Origin: an uncultured Eubacteriales bacterium
GTDB lineage: Bacteria; Bacillota; Clostridia; Lachnospirales; Bianqueaceae
Assembly: GCA_902783575.1 (NCBI GenBank)
Contig: CACZRP010000124.1
Location: 1-33,411, forward strand
DNA: 33,411 nucleotides
Reading direction: 5' to 3'
Part shown: piece after piece, positions 1 to 6,932 of the stretch
Layout of the letters: each line of letters starts with the position of its first letter
Numbering within the stretch: position 1 is the first letter of the stretch
Notes under the pieces: model-generated
Told to the model about the DNA's origin: nothing
The model's database searches: none
Seen by the model: the letters and a program-made list of their open reading frames with translations, nothing else
Made by a program: the position numbers and the translations under genes

Positions 1-130
1 GCCAACCCAATAGCAACAGTGCTCATTTTTCAGTCTTACTGTTTTATGAACACTGCGCTAACGACAAGGTTCTATTTTACTATATTGCGGGTTACTTTGA
101 GATGATTAAAAAGATTTCAAAAACCATTAT

Positions 131-170
131 AAAAAAAACAGCACCAAGCTGTTTTGCCTGATGCTGTTTT
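131..170. terminator. AT-flanked hairpin, possible bidirectional terminator
   Basis: AAAACAGC at 135-142 pairs with GCTGTTTT at 148-155 across a 5-base loop, and a second copy of the downstream arm (TGCTGTTTT) lies at 162-170. A-rich and T-rich flanks on both sides fit an intrinsic terminator. It may end a gene of the putative element to the left. Confidence 0.4.
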
Positions 171-197
171 CTCAGACAGTGCTTTTCTCATTCATAG

Positions 198-230
198 GTG
201 ACTGAGAAAGTGACTGAGAATAGACTGAGA
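198..230 (+). repeat. Three direct copies of GACTGAGA
   Basis: GTGACTGAGAA occurs at 198-208 and 210-220, and GACTGAGA recurs at 223-230. Starts of GACTGAGA are 12 and 11 bp apart. An inverted partial copy (TTTTCTCAG) lies at 167-175. Short phased direct repeats beside a tRNA fragment resemble arm-type binding sites of a tyrosine recombinase; this is inferred from position only. Confidence 0.45.
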
Positions 231-277
231 GCCCCGAAAACCCTTGTCCTTTCTTATATTTTTTGTTGAACGCCCCG

Positions 278-319
278 CTCCTAAGCGTGAGGTCGGAGGT
301 TCGAATCCTCTCGGGGACG
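278..319 (+). pseudogene. 3' half of tRNA-Arg(CCU), probable attachment site
   Basis: The segment folds as the 3' half of a tRNA. It has an anticodon loop CTCCTAA (278-284, anticodon CCT at 280-282), a five-base variable loop, a T-stem GGAGG/CCTCT around the T-loop TTCGAAT (300-306), and a 3' acceptor strand CGGGGAC (312-318) with discriminator G. No matching 5' acceptor (GTCCCCG), D-arm or 5' anticodon strand lies upstream; the bases before the loop cannot pair with GCGTG at 285-289. The break at the anticodon loop fits recombination by a tRNA-targeting integrase, which would make this an att site. Loss of the gene by decay is the alternative. Confidence 0.6.
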
Positions 320-322
320 CTA

Positions 323-353
323 AAAGAAGCCAATCCATGGCTTCTTTTTTTTT
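323..353 (+). terminator. Intrinsic terminator after the tRNA fragment
   Basis: AAAGAAGCC (323-331) pairs with GGCTTCTTT (339-347), followed by a run of T. It would end the tRNA-Arg transcript and lies just downstream of the convergent dehydrogenase stop. Confidence 0.7.
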
Positions 354-372
354 CTTGCTGAGCCAGCAGCCG

Positions 373-1398
373 TTATCTGGCCACGTCGATAATGACTTTC
401 ATGGTGCTTTCGCGGTTTTCGTCGATATACTGATAGGCCTGCAGATAGTCTTTGAAGGCAAACTTCTTTGAAATCAGAGGCTTCAGCTGGACTTTGCCTT
501 CGTTAACCAGCTCGATGGCCTTCAGGTAATCCTCGTTGCGGTACATCATCGAAGTATTCAGATCCAGCTCGTGATCATTGAGGACAGCCAGATCGACGGT
601 GGCGGGTCCCGCAAAGACCGCCACCAGAATAATGGTGCTGCCTTTTCTGGCATTCTGGATGGCCTGATCCATGGTGATGTTGGTACCGGCGCAGTCATAG
701 ATGACATCCGCTTTGTCCGGGCCAAAGGTGCGAACAAAAGCTTCGGCAAAATCCTCGTTCCGGGTATTGACGCATACATCCACTCCAACCTCGGCGGCTT
801 TGGCCAGGCGAATATCAGAAATGTCCGTGATCATGACCTTTCTGGCACCCATGCCCTTGGCAACCTGGGCTGTCAGGATACCGATGGGACCGGCGCCCAG
901 CACGCAGATGTCTTTGCCTGCCACATCGCCAGCCTGGCGGATGGCGTGAACCGTCACGGCCAGAGGCTCAATCATGGCGCCCTCTTCCAGGCTCATTTCC
1001 TCCGGAAGAGGCGTTACTTTCGCGGCATCCACCGTAAAATATTCGGAAGCGGTTCCGGTGGTCTGGAAGCCCATGACCTTCAGGCTTTCACAGAGATTGT
1101 ATTTGCCATGACGGCAGGGCCAGCATTTTCCGCAGACCACCTGAGGCTGAATGGTTACCTTCTGGCCGATCTTCAGATTGTCTACGCCTTCCCCAACCTT
1201 TTCCACCAGTCCTGAAACCTCATGGCCCTGGGTAACCGGATATTTTGTAAAGGGGTGCTTGCCATGATATACGTGAATATCGGATCCGCATACGCCGATA
1301 TTCATGATTTTGATTTTAACCTCTCCGGCCGCCGGTTCGATTTCCGGCACCTCCCGGAATATGATTTTTCCGGGCTCCGTCATGACTTGCTGAAGCAT
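373..1398 (-). CDS. Zinc-dependent medium-chain alcohol/polyol dehydrogenase
   Basis: This 341-residue protein has the full medium-chain dehydrogenase layout. The catalytic zinc site is Cys37, His59-Glu60 and Glu144; the structural zinc lobe has Cys89, Cys92, Cys95 and Cys103; the Rossmann motif GAGPIG is at 168-173. Asp192 after the second strand suggests NAD rather than NADP. The family covers L-iditol/sorbitol, threonine, butanediol and galactitol-phosphate dehydrogenases, and the substrate cannot be fixed from sequence. It probably oxidises a sugar alcohol or secondary alcohol in the cytoplasm. The start has a GAGGAGG ribosome site about 6 bp upstream and a good promoter. It stands alone, with a possible sugar-kinase remnant upstream on the same strand. 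Confidence 0.9.
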   Translation of the reverse strand: MLQQVMTEPGKIIFREVPEIEPAAGEVKIKIMNIGVCGSDIHVYHGKHPFTKYPVTQGHEVSGLVEKVGEGVDNLKIGQKVTIQPQVVCGKCWPCRHGKYNLCESLKVMGFQTTGTASEYFTVDAAKVTPLPEEMSLEEGAMIEPLAVTVHAIRQAGDVAGKDICVLGAGPIGILTAQVAKGMGARKVMITDISDIRLAKAAEVGVDVCVNTRNEDFAEAFVRTFGPDKADVIYDCAGTNITMDQAIQNARKGSTIILVAVFAGPATVDLAVLNDHELDLNTSMMYRNEDYLKAIELVNEGKVQLKPLISKKFAFKDYLQAYQYIDENRESTMKVIIDVAR

Positions 1399-1430
1399 GT
1401 TTTCCTCCTCATGATGATAGTAGTAAGCTC

Positions 1431-1459
1431 AGTGTACAGTATTTCACGGACGTTGTCCA
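1431..1459 (-). promoter_or_regulatory. Promoter of the zinc dehydrogenase
   Basis: On the minus strand TGGACA (1454-1459) and TACACT (1431-1436) are separated by exactly 17 bp, 33 bp upstream of the dehydrogenase start. Confidence 0.6.
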
Positions 1460-1489
1460 GTGATTTGTGAATATAGAAGTGCACATCAG

Positions 1490-1630
1490 CTCATCTTCGG
1501 TGTAGATCAGGGGAAGATCGGCCCAGGGAAGAGGCTTTCTGGCATGGGACCGGTTCAGCGTGGCGGGAAAACCAATGGCCACCGCGCCGGTCCTGCCCGC
1601 GGTTGAAATGAATTCCTGAATGTGATAAAA
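1490..1630 (-). pseudogene. Possible remnant of a ROK-type sugar kinase
   Basis: An open frame without a start runs from a stop at 1631-1633 down through this interval. About 47 residues look protein-like, including AVAIGFPATLNR and then PWADLPLIYTEDEL. The segment resembles the start of the ROK sugar-kinase fold, where a GxPxxV/L-D motif is followed by a xxxPNLP turn. The frame then decays into the dehydrogenase promoter. Similarity is from memory, so the assignment is tentative. A kinase fragment beside a polyol dehydrogenase would make sense as the relic of a sugar operon. Confidence 0.25.
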
Positions 1631-1631
1631 T
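1603..1631 (+). promoter_or_regulatory. Promoter of the 129-residue protein gene
   Basis: TTGAAA (1603-1608) and TAAAAT (1626-1631) are 17 bp apart, about 50 bp upstream of the start at 1681. Confidence 0.65.
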
Positions 1632-1680
1632 CAAGGGTACAGCCAATGATTACGTATATACATATCAAGGAGACGCATCG

Positions 1681-2070
1681 ATGAATAATAATTTCAAGCC
1701 CGGTGATCTGGTGTTCTATCTGAAGGATATCAGCGAGAGAGTCTATGACGGAAAAATCATGGCCATCAATGAGGACGGCACCTACCGGATTCATGACGAG
1801 ACCTCCGGCGGAACCTACGAAAAGGTCCCGGCGGAAACCGTGTTTGCGGACCGTAACGACGCGGAGGCCAGAAATCAGGCTCAGTTCGCCGAGGAAGTGG
1901 ATAAATATCTGGCAAACATCAGCTCCGTGGAGGATCTGGTGAAGTTCATGTTCGCCACCAACCTGTCCATCTGCGGTGAAGATACCAACTGGGCCGCCAG
2001 AAAAGCCGCAAAGCTGGAAGCGAAGGAGCTTCTCGGCATTGACCTGGTGGATGTGATTGACGGAAAGTAA
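1681..2070 (+). CDS. Conserved-looking hypothetical protein, 129 residues
   Basis: I do not recognise this protein. The N-terminal third (KPGDLVFYLKDISERVYDGK, then a short strand-turn-strand stretch) looks like a small beta barrel of the SH3/KOW/Tudor kind. The C-terminal part is helical and charged. It is soluble, with no signal peptide or membrane segment. The start is supported by AAGGAG at 1667-1672 and a well-placed promoter. It is followed after 14 bp by the rhodanese-TtcA-like gene, so the two probably share a transcript. A role in RNA or tRNA modification would fit the neighbour but is not shown. Confidence 0.75.
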   Translation: MNNNFKPGDLVFYLKDISERVYDGKIMAINEDGTYRIHDETSGGTYEKVPAETVFADRNDAEARNQAQFAEEVDKYLANISSVEDLVKFMFATNLSICGEDTNWAARKAAKLEAKELLGIDLVDVIDGK

Positions 2071-2084
2071 GAGGAAAACAGCCT

Positions 2085-3248
2085 TTGACCGAAATGAAAA
2101 AAACCTCTCCGGCCGAGACCGGAGAGATAACGGTGGAAGAGCTGGCCGATCTGCCGGCCGGCTCTTATCTTCTTTGTGACATCCGGGATGATATTTCCTT
2201 TACCTACGGCACCATTCCCGGAGCCGTCAGCCATCCGGGTATTCTGAGAGAGGGCGCCGAGGGGCGCCTGCCGGCGGATAAAAAGCTGGTGCTTTTCTGC
2301 ATGCACGGCACCCAAAGCCTGCCCCTGGCGGAGAACCTGCGGGACATGGGCTTTGACGCCTGCAGCCTGACGGGAGGCTACGGTCTCTGGCTGAAAAAGC
2401 AGCTGGTGCATGAGGACCGTTCCGCGGAGATCGAAGAGAGCCTGCGCAGCAAGCGGAAATTCAAGCAGAGGCTGTTCACTCCCTTCGTCCGGGCCATCCA
2501 GCAGTACGAGCTTCTAAAGCCTGGCGACAAGGTGGCGGTGTGCATTTCCGGCGGCAAGGATTCCATGCTGATGGCCAAGCTCTTTCAGGAGCTGAAGCGG
2601 CACCGCAAGTTCGAGTTCGAGCTGGTGTTCCTGGTGATGGATCCCGGCTACAATGAGCTGAACCGGACCCTTATCGAAAACAATGCCGAAACCCTGGGGG
2701 TTCCCATCGAGATCTTCGAGACCCGGATCTTCGACGCCGTGGATCAGATCGAGAAATCCCCCTGCTATCTCTGCGCCCGGATGCGCCGGGGATATCTGTA
2801 CAACAAGGCCAAGTCCATGGGCTGCAACAAGATTGCCCTGGGCCATCATTTTGACGATGTGATTGAGACTACCCTCATGGGCATGCTCTGGGGAGGCCAG
2901 ATGCAGGGCATGATGCCTAAGCTTCACAGCCAGAATTTCCCCGGCATGGAGCTGATCAGGCCCATGTATCTGATCCGTGAGGATGATATCAAGGCCTGGA
3001 GGGACGCCAATCATCTGCATTTTATCCAGTGCGCCTGCCACTTTACCGATACCTGCAGCTCCTGCCGGGATGACGGTTCCCCCATTTCCAAACGGATGGA
3101 AACCAAGATGCTCATCCGGAAGCTGAAGCAGACCAACCCCTATGTGGAGGCCAACATTTTCAACAGTCTCAGCAATGTCAGCGTGGACACCCTGATTGCC
3201 TACAAGCAAAACGGGAAGGTCCACCATTTCCTGGAAACCTATGAATAA
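2085..3248 (+). CDS. Rhodanese domain fused to TtcA-like tRNA thiolation enzyme
   Basis: Residues about 14-110 form a rhodanese domain with the persulfide-loop cysteine in CMHGTQ (Cys72). Residues about 125-387 are a PP-loop ATP pyrophosphatase of the TtcA/TilS superfamily, with SGGKDS at 155-160, CYLC at 227-230, GHHFDD at 253-258, and a second Cys cluster (Cys316, 318, 324, 327). TtcA enzymes use a Cys-bound Fe-S cluster to make 2-thiocytidine at tRNA position 32. Here the rhodanese part could hand over sulfur within the same chain. The TTG start at 2085 has GAGG 10 bp upstream; an in-frame ATG at 2094 is the alternative but is spaced too far. The stop lies 3 bp from the convergent lipoprotein stop. 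Exact tRNA target is unproven. Confidence 0.85.
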   Translation: MTEMKKTSPAETGEITVEELADLPAGSYLLCDIRDDISFTYGTIPGAVSHPGILREGAEGRLPADKKLVLFCMHGTQSLPLAENLRDMGFDACSLTGGYGLWLKKQLVHEDRSAEIEESLRSKRKFKQRLFTPFVRAIQQYELLKPGDKVAVCISGGKDSMLMAKLFQELKRHRKFEFELVFLVMDPGYNELNRTLIENNAETLGVPIEIFETRIFDAVDQIEKSPCYLCARMRRGYLYNKAKSMGCNKIALGHHFDDVIETTLMGMLWGGQMQGMMPKLHSQNFPGMELIRPMYLIREDDIKAWRDANHLHFIQCACHFTDTCSSCRDDGSPISKRMETKMLIRKLKQTNPYVEANIFNSLSNVSVDTLIAYKQNGKVHHFLETYE

Positions 3249-3251
3249 GAA

Positions 3252-3968
3252 TTATTCGGCGGGAGTGGTGAAGCTGCCATGCTCCCAGGTACGGCAGTCG
3301 CTGACAGAGACATTGCCCTCCAGGTCGGCATAGAGGTACACCAGCTCCGGGAAACCGGTATCGCTGACGGCCAGATAGCAGTAGTTGGTGCCGGCCACCA
3401 CCTGGTAAGCCAGGCAGTACAGGGTGGTATGCTTTTTCGCGGCCAGTTCGCTGGCGGCAAAGGCCTTAACCTCGGGAGCTTCAGCGTCGGCGTCCTTCAT
3501 GGGCAGAACGGCCACGGTCCAGCCGCCCATAGCGGCGCCCTGGGCAGCCTCGGGGCTCTCGGCAGCCATCTCAGTGAAGGGAGCTTCTTCCTCGTCGCCG
3601 GTCAGCGCGCCCACGGAGATGGGCTGGATGTTCAGGATGGAAACCTCGCCGTCCAGGCTCTTGTGAATGGTGATGACGCAAAGGTAAGGCTTCTGATCAG
3701 GAGAAACCACGGTGGCTTCCGCCAGGAATTCGTAGTTGGTGCCGTTCACCAGCTGACGGCCCATGAGCATCAGAGGATTATAGGTAACGCCCAGCAGAGA
3801 TTCGAAGGCTTTATTGAAGATGTCTTTGGTTTCATCGGTCATTTCGGTGCCGTCGATGGCCCAGCCGCCCGCGGTCTGGCTGCCTTCGGTTTTTTCTTTG
3901 GCAGAGCAGCCGGGCAGCAGGGTGGCCAGTAAAGCTGCAAATAAGATAAGAGAGATGATTATTTTCAT
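3252..3968 (-). CDS. Lipoprotein with two cystatin-like repeats
   Basis: The 238-residue protein has a lipoprotein signal ending in LLPGC (Cys21), so it should be anchored outside the membrane. The mature part holds two copies of one unit. Each begins with Gly-Gly-Trp (34-36 and 148-150) and contains a QxVxG hairpin followed by TNY: QLVNGTNY at 72-79 and QVVAGTNY at 189-196. An N-terminal Gly plus QxVxG is the diagnostic pair of cystatins, inhibitors of papain-type cysteine proteases. A possible second hairpin with Trp (TWEHG) follows in repeat two. The start at 3968 is chosen because it gives a clean signal peptide and has GAAAGG upstream; a longer frame to 4025 does not. Inhibitor function is inferred, and a non-inhibitory cystatin fold is possible. 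Confidence 0.75.
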   Translation of the reverse strand: MKIIISLILFAALLATLLPGCSAKEKTEGSQTAGGWAIDGTEMTDETKDIFNKAFESLLGVTYNPLMLMGRQLVNGTNYEFLAEATVVSPDQKPYLCVITIHKSLDGEVSILNIQPISVGALTGDEEEAPFTEMAAESPEAAQGAAMGGWTVAVLPMKDADAEAPEVKAFAASELAAKKHTTLYCLAYQVVAGTNYCYLAVSDTGFPELVYLYADLEGNVSVSDCRTWEHGSFTTPAE

Positions 3969-4076
3969 TTTGTGTATATCCTTTCGTGTCTGAAAATTGT
4001 TTTTTTGTTTTACCCCTATATACACGGATAAAAAATCCGGTGGTTTCAGAGTTTCAAAATTATTTGTTTAGCCGTA

Positions 4077-4105
4077 TTTACTTTTTTTCTCCGCTTGTTT
4101 ATAAT
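4077..4105 (+). promoter_or_regulatory. Candidate promoter of signal peptidase gene
   Basis: TTTACT (4077-4082) and TATAAT (4100-4105) are 17 bp apart and lie about 65 bp before the start at 4173. The whole stretch 3969-4172 is AT-rich and also must hold the promoter of the divergent lipoprotein, which I cannot place firmly. Confidence 0.45.
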
Positions 4106-4172
4106 AAAAAATACCCTATTATAAATACATTTTAACATAGATATAGACAGAGATATATGAGGTGGGGCGGGG

Positions 4173-4769
4173 ATGTCAGATAAAAATTTAACACAGGTGG
4201 TCCGGGAGTCCCTGGAGCAGCAGGGAACCGAGACCGCAGGATCCATCGCGAAGGAAATCTTCAGCTGGATTCTGATTATAGCAGTGGCGATCGGGGCGGC
4301 ACTGCTTCTTAATCGTTTCATTATTGTCAACGCACAGGTAACCAGCGGATCCATGTCCAACACGATCCACACCGGTGACCGGGTGCTGGGTCTTCGTGTG
4401 GATTACTGGTTCCACAGCCCCCAGCGGGGAGACGTGATCTTCTTCAAAAACCCGGACAAGGAAGCCGAAATCTATGTCAAACGGGTCATCGGAGTGCCGG
4501 GCGATGTGGTTCAGATTATCGGCGGCATTACCTATGTGAACGGCACAGCCATCAAAGAACCATATCTTCTGGAAACGCCATGGAATCTGGATTTCGGGCC
4601 CTACCAGGTGCCCGAGGGGCATTATTTCTTCCTGGGGGATAACCGCAACAATTCCCAGGACAGCCGCTACCTGAAGCATACCTATGTTTCGGAGGACAAG
4701 ATCCTGGGCAAGGCCTACTGGGTCTATTATCCGCGGTTCCAGAGCATCACTCATTCCAATGAGGAGTAA
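4173..4769 (+). CDS. lepB: Signal peptidase I
   Basis: Type I signal peptidase of the Gram-positive (SipS) kind, 198 residues. It cuts signal peptides from secreted preproteins at the outer face of the membrane. One membrane segment (about 30-50) is followed by SGSMSNT with nucleophile Ser60, then KRVIGVPGD with the general base Lys103, and the box GDNRNNSQDSR at 155-165. All catalytic boxes are intact. The first residue of the usual SxSMxPT motif is present, but Pro is replaced by Asn62-Thr. The esterase gene starts 6 bp after the stop, so the two are co-transcribed. Confidence 0.95.
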   Translation: MSDKNLTQVVRESLEQQGTETAGSIAKEIFSWILIIAVAIGAALLLNRFIIVNAQVTSGSMSNTIHTGDRVLGLRVDYWFHSPQRGDVIFFKNPDKEAEIYVKRVIGVPGDVVQIIGGITYVNGTAIKEPYLLETPWNLDFGPYQVPEGHYFFLGDNRNNSQDSRYLKHTYVSEDKILGKAYWVYYPRFQSITHSNEE

Positions 4770-4775
4770 AAACCT

Positions 4776-5441
4776 ATGACAGAAAAGATTATCGGCGGGC
4801 GGAAGGTTATCCTGATTCAGGAACCGGAAGCGGCCGATCTTCTGATTCAGCCGGTGGATGACCATGATCTTTCCTGGCTGGAACAGCAGCAGAGCGATAT
4901 CCGCAGCCGGATTCCGGGCAGACCCGTGACGACGGCTGCTTTTTTAATTCATGACTGGAACAAAGAGCTTTCTCCCTGGCCGGCCCCTCCCGTTTTCGGG
5001 AAGGAGCCCTTCGGTGACGGAGCTGAAAAGACTCTGGGTTATGTGCTGAATCAGCTGATGCCGGGGCTTATGGCCGACAGCTATCAGCGAGTTTTTCTGG
5101 GCGGCTATTCTCTGGCGGGCTTCTTCGCCCTCTGGGCCGCCTATCAGTCGGACGCCTTTGCCGGCGCGGCGGGGGTTTCTCCCTCGGTATGGTTTCCCGG
5201 CTGGGAGGAATATATCGCTGCCCGCAGGCCCCTGACGGATAAAATCTATCTCAGCCTCGGCACAAAAGAAGAAAAGACCCGCAACCAGGTGATGGCGCGG
5301 GTCGGGGACTCCATACGGTCCATGTATTCTCTTCTTCAGGCCCAGGGAATTTCCAGCACGCTGGAATGGAATCCCGGCAATCATTTCCAGGACAGCGGCC
5401 TTCGGGTGGCGAAGGGCTTTGCCTGGCTGCTGAAGGATTAA
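4776..5441 (+). CDS. Alpha/beta-fold esterase-like hydrolase
   Basis: This 221-residue protein has the nucleophile elbow GYSLAG (110-115, Ser112), typical of the esterase D / putative esterase group. A late His203 in NPGNHF is the likely catalytic base, and an acidic residue in SLGTKEEKTRN (160-170) may complete the triad. No signal peptide is present, so it acts in the cytoplasm. Substrate unknown. It follows lepB closely. Its stop codon overlaps the stop of the convergent asd gene by three bases, with no terminator between them, so transcripts must overlap. Confidence 0.75.
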   Translation: MTEKIIGGRKVILIQEPEAADLLIQPVDDHDLSWLEQQQSDIRSRIPGRPVTTAAFLIHDWNKELSPWPAPPVFGKEPFGDGAEKTLGYVLNQLMPGLMADSYQRVFLGGYSLAGFFALWAAYQSDAFAGAAGVSPSVWFPGWEEYIAARRPLTDKIYLSLGTKEEKTRNQVMARVGDSIRSMYSLLQAQGISSTLEWNPGNHFQDSGLRVAKGFAWLLKD

Positions 5442-6544
5442 TCCAGATATCCCTGGACAGCCAGCAGCTCCGCCAGCTCTACACCGCCGCCGGCAGCGCC
5501 GCGCAGGGTGTTGTGGGACAGGCAGACAAACTTGATGTCGTACTGGGTATCTTCTCTCAGACGGCCGGCGCTGACAGCCATGCCGTTTTCCAGGTTGCGG
5601 TCCAGACGGGTCTGGGGACGGTCCGGCTCCTCGAAGTAGTGAATGAACAGCTTGGGAGCGGAGGGAAGCGCCTCAGACATGGGGACTTTTTTGCCGTCCA
5701 CCACCAGCTCGGGTCCCTGATACTCGGCCCACGCCTTCTTGATTTCTTCAATCTCCGGCTTCTTTTCAAAGCTGGCGAAGACAGCGGCCATGTGTCCGTC
5801 GCTCACCGGTACCCGCAGGCACTGGGTGGTGATGGCCACAGAAGCGTCATTCACAATATGTCCGTCTTCCACATGGCCCCAGATTTTCAGGGGCTCTTTT
5901 TCACTCTTTTCTTCCTCACCGCCGATGTACGGGATCACATTGTCCAGCATCTCGGGCCAGCGCTCGAAGGTTTTTCCTGCGCCGGAGATGGCCTGATAGG
6001 TGCAGGCCAGGACTTTGGTCAGACCGTATTTGTCTTTCAGGGGCGTGAGGGCGGGCACATAGCTCTGGATGGAGCAGTTGGATTTGACGGCGACGAAGCC
6101 TTTCCTGGTGCCCAGACGTTTTCTCTGGGTTTCAATGACCTGGGTATGGTCCGCGTTCAGCTCCGGAACCACCATGGGCACATCGTCAAAGCCGCGATGG
6201 GTCTTGTTGTTGGAGATTACAGGAATTTCCGCCTTGGCGTAGGCCTGCTCCAGCGCAAGAATCTCATCATTTTTCATATTGACGGCGCAGAAGACGAAGT
6301 CCACCAGGGGCTTGATTTCTTCGATGTGGGAAGCGTCAAGAATGATCATATCCGCCATGGACTCGGGCATGGGAGTCTGCATGGCCCAGCGGTTTCCCGC
6401 TGCTTCTCTGTATGTTTTTCCGGCGCTGGAGCTGGAGGCTGCCAGTGCGGTGACATGGAACCAGGGATGATTTTCCAGAAGGGTGGCAAAGCGCTGGCCC
6501 ACCATGCCGGTGGCGCCAATAATGCCTACTCGATAATTTTTCAT
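5438..6544 (-). CDS. asd: Aspartate-semialdehyde dehydrogenase
   Basis: Reduces aspartyl phosphate to aspartate semialdehyde for lysine/diaminopimelate, threonine and methionine synthesis. The 368-residue protein has the NADP-binding GATGMVGQRF (10-19), the catalytic Cys157 in SNCSIQ, Arg244 in CLRVPVSDGH and the catalytic His251. The length and the SNCS context match the archaeal/fungal-type branch common in Clostridia. The start at 6544 is chosen because AAGGAGA lies 7 bp upstream; the frame extends further but without a ribosome site. It is a single gene with its own strong promoter. Confidence 0.95.
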   Translation of the reverse strand: MKNYRVGIIGATGMVGQRFATLLENHPWFHVTALAASSSSAGKTYREAAGNRWAMQTPMPESMADMIILDASHIEEIKPLVDFVFCAVNMKNDEILALEQAYAKAEIPVISNNKTHRGFDDVPMVVPELNADHTQVIETQRKRLGTRKGFVAVKSNCSIQSYVPALTPLKDKYGLTKVLACTYQAISGAGKTFERWPEMLDNVIPYIGGEEEKSEKEPLKIWGHVEDGHIVNDASVAITTQCLRVPVSDGHMAAVFASFEKKPEIEEIKKAWAEYQGPELVVDGKKVPMSEALPSAPKLFIHYFEEPDRPQTRLDRNLENGMAVSAGRLREDTQYDIKFVCLSHNTLRGAAGGGVELAELLAVQGYLD

Positions 6545-6578
6545 CAGGGTTCTCCTTATCTTAATGGGAATTAGACGC

Positions 6579-6607
6579 ATGATAACATACCCGGGGCCCC
6601 CTGTCAA
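6579..6607 (-). promoter_or_regulatory. Promoter of asd
   Basis: On the minus strand TTGACA (6602-6607) and TATCAT (6579-6584) are 17 bp apart, about 35 bp before the start codon. It is back to back with the acyl carrier protein promoter. Confidence 0.8.
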
Positions 6608-6624
6608 TCTTCTTTAGAAAAAGG

Positions 6625-6653
6625 TTGACACATGGGATAACACGCTTTATACT
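6625..6653 (+). promoter_or_regulatory. Promoter of the acyl carrier protein gene
   Basis: TTGACA (6625-6630) and TATACT (6648-6653) are 17 bp apart, a near-consensus sigma-A promoter. Its -35 box is only 17 bp from the divergent asd -35 box. Confidence 0.8.
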
Positions 6654-6689
6654 TGGTTCAAAACAAAGAGTACTTTTGAGGAGGTTCTT

Positions 6690-6932
6690 ATGACCATATT
6701 AGATCAAATCAAAAAAATCCTGGATGACCGCGGTCTTCTGGACGATATTGAACTGACCCCTGACACCAACCTGATCGAATCCGGACTGGATTCCCTGGAT
6801 CTTGCCGATCTCGCCATGGATTGCGAAGACACCTTTGATATTGAGATTGATCTTGATTCCGCACCTCAGACCGTAGGTGAGCTGATTGCCATCATCAAAG
6901 AAAAAACCGGCATCGAGGACGAAGATGAATAA
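6690..6932 (+). CDS. acpP: Acyl carrier protein
   Basis: An 80-residue, strongly acidic four-helix carrier protein. The phosphopantetheine attachment site is Ser35 in GLDSLDLADL. A GAGGAGG ribosome site lies 6 bp upstream. It carries acyl chains as thioesters in the cytoplasm. It is not beside fab genes here but upstream of, and overlapping, a GH3 lipoprotein gene, so it may be a second ACP rather than the main fatty-acid one. The two genes overlap by 8 bases. Confidence 0.9.
   Translation: MTILDQIKKILDDRGLLDDIELTPDTNLIESGLDSLDLADLAMDCEDTFDIEIDLDSAPQTVGELIAIIKEKTGIEDEDE

Larger units (their letters stand above)
1..277. other. Probable terminal segment of an integrated element, no gene
   Basis: No convincing coding region is seen here. 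The segment is AT-rich compared with the rest of the window. It contains a hairpin at 135-155 and a cluster of direct repeats at 198-230, and it ends exactly where a tRNA-Arg sequence loses its 5' half. This is the expected layout for the end of a tRNA-targeting integrative element (phage, ICE or island) whose body would lie to the left of the window. The integrase gene is not visible, so the reading is an inference. Confidence 0.4.

Noticed and set aside
231-319. Intact tRNA-Arg gene
   Set aside because: No D-arm, no 5' acceptor strand and no 5' anticodon strand can be formed, so only the 3' half is real.
5366-6574. Long open frame of about 400 codons on the plus strand opposite asd
   Set aside because: It is the antisense shadow of asd, with His/Gly-rich content; asd has intact catalytic motifs, a ribosome site and a promoter.
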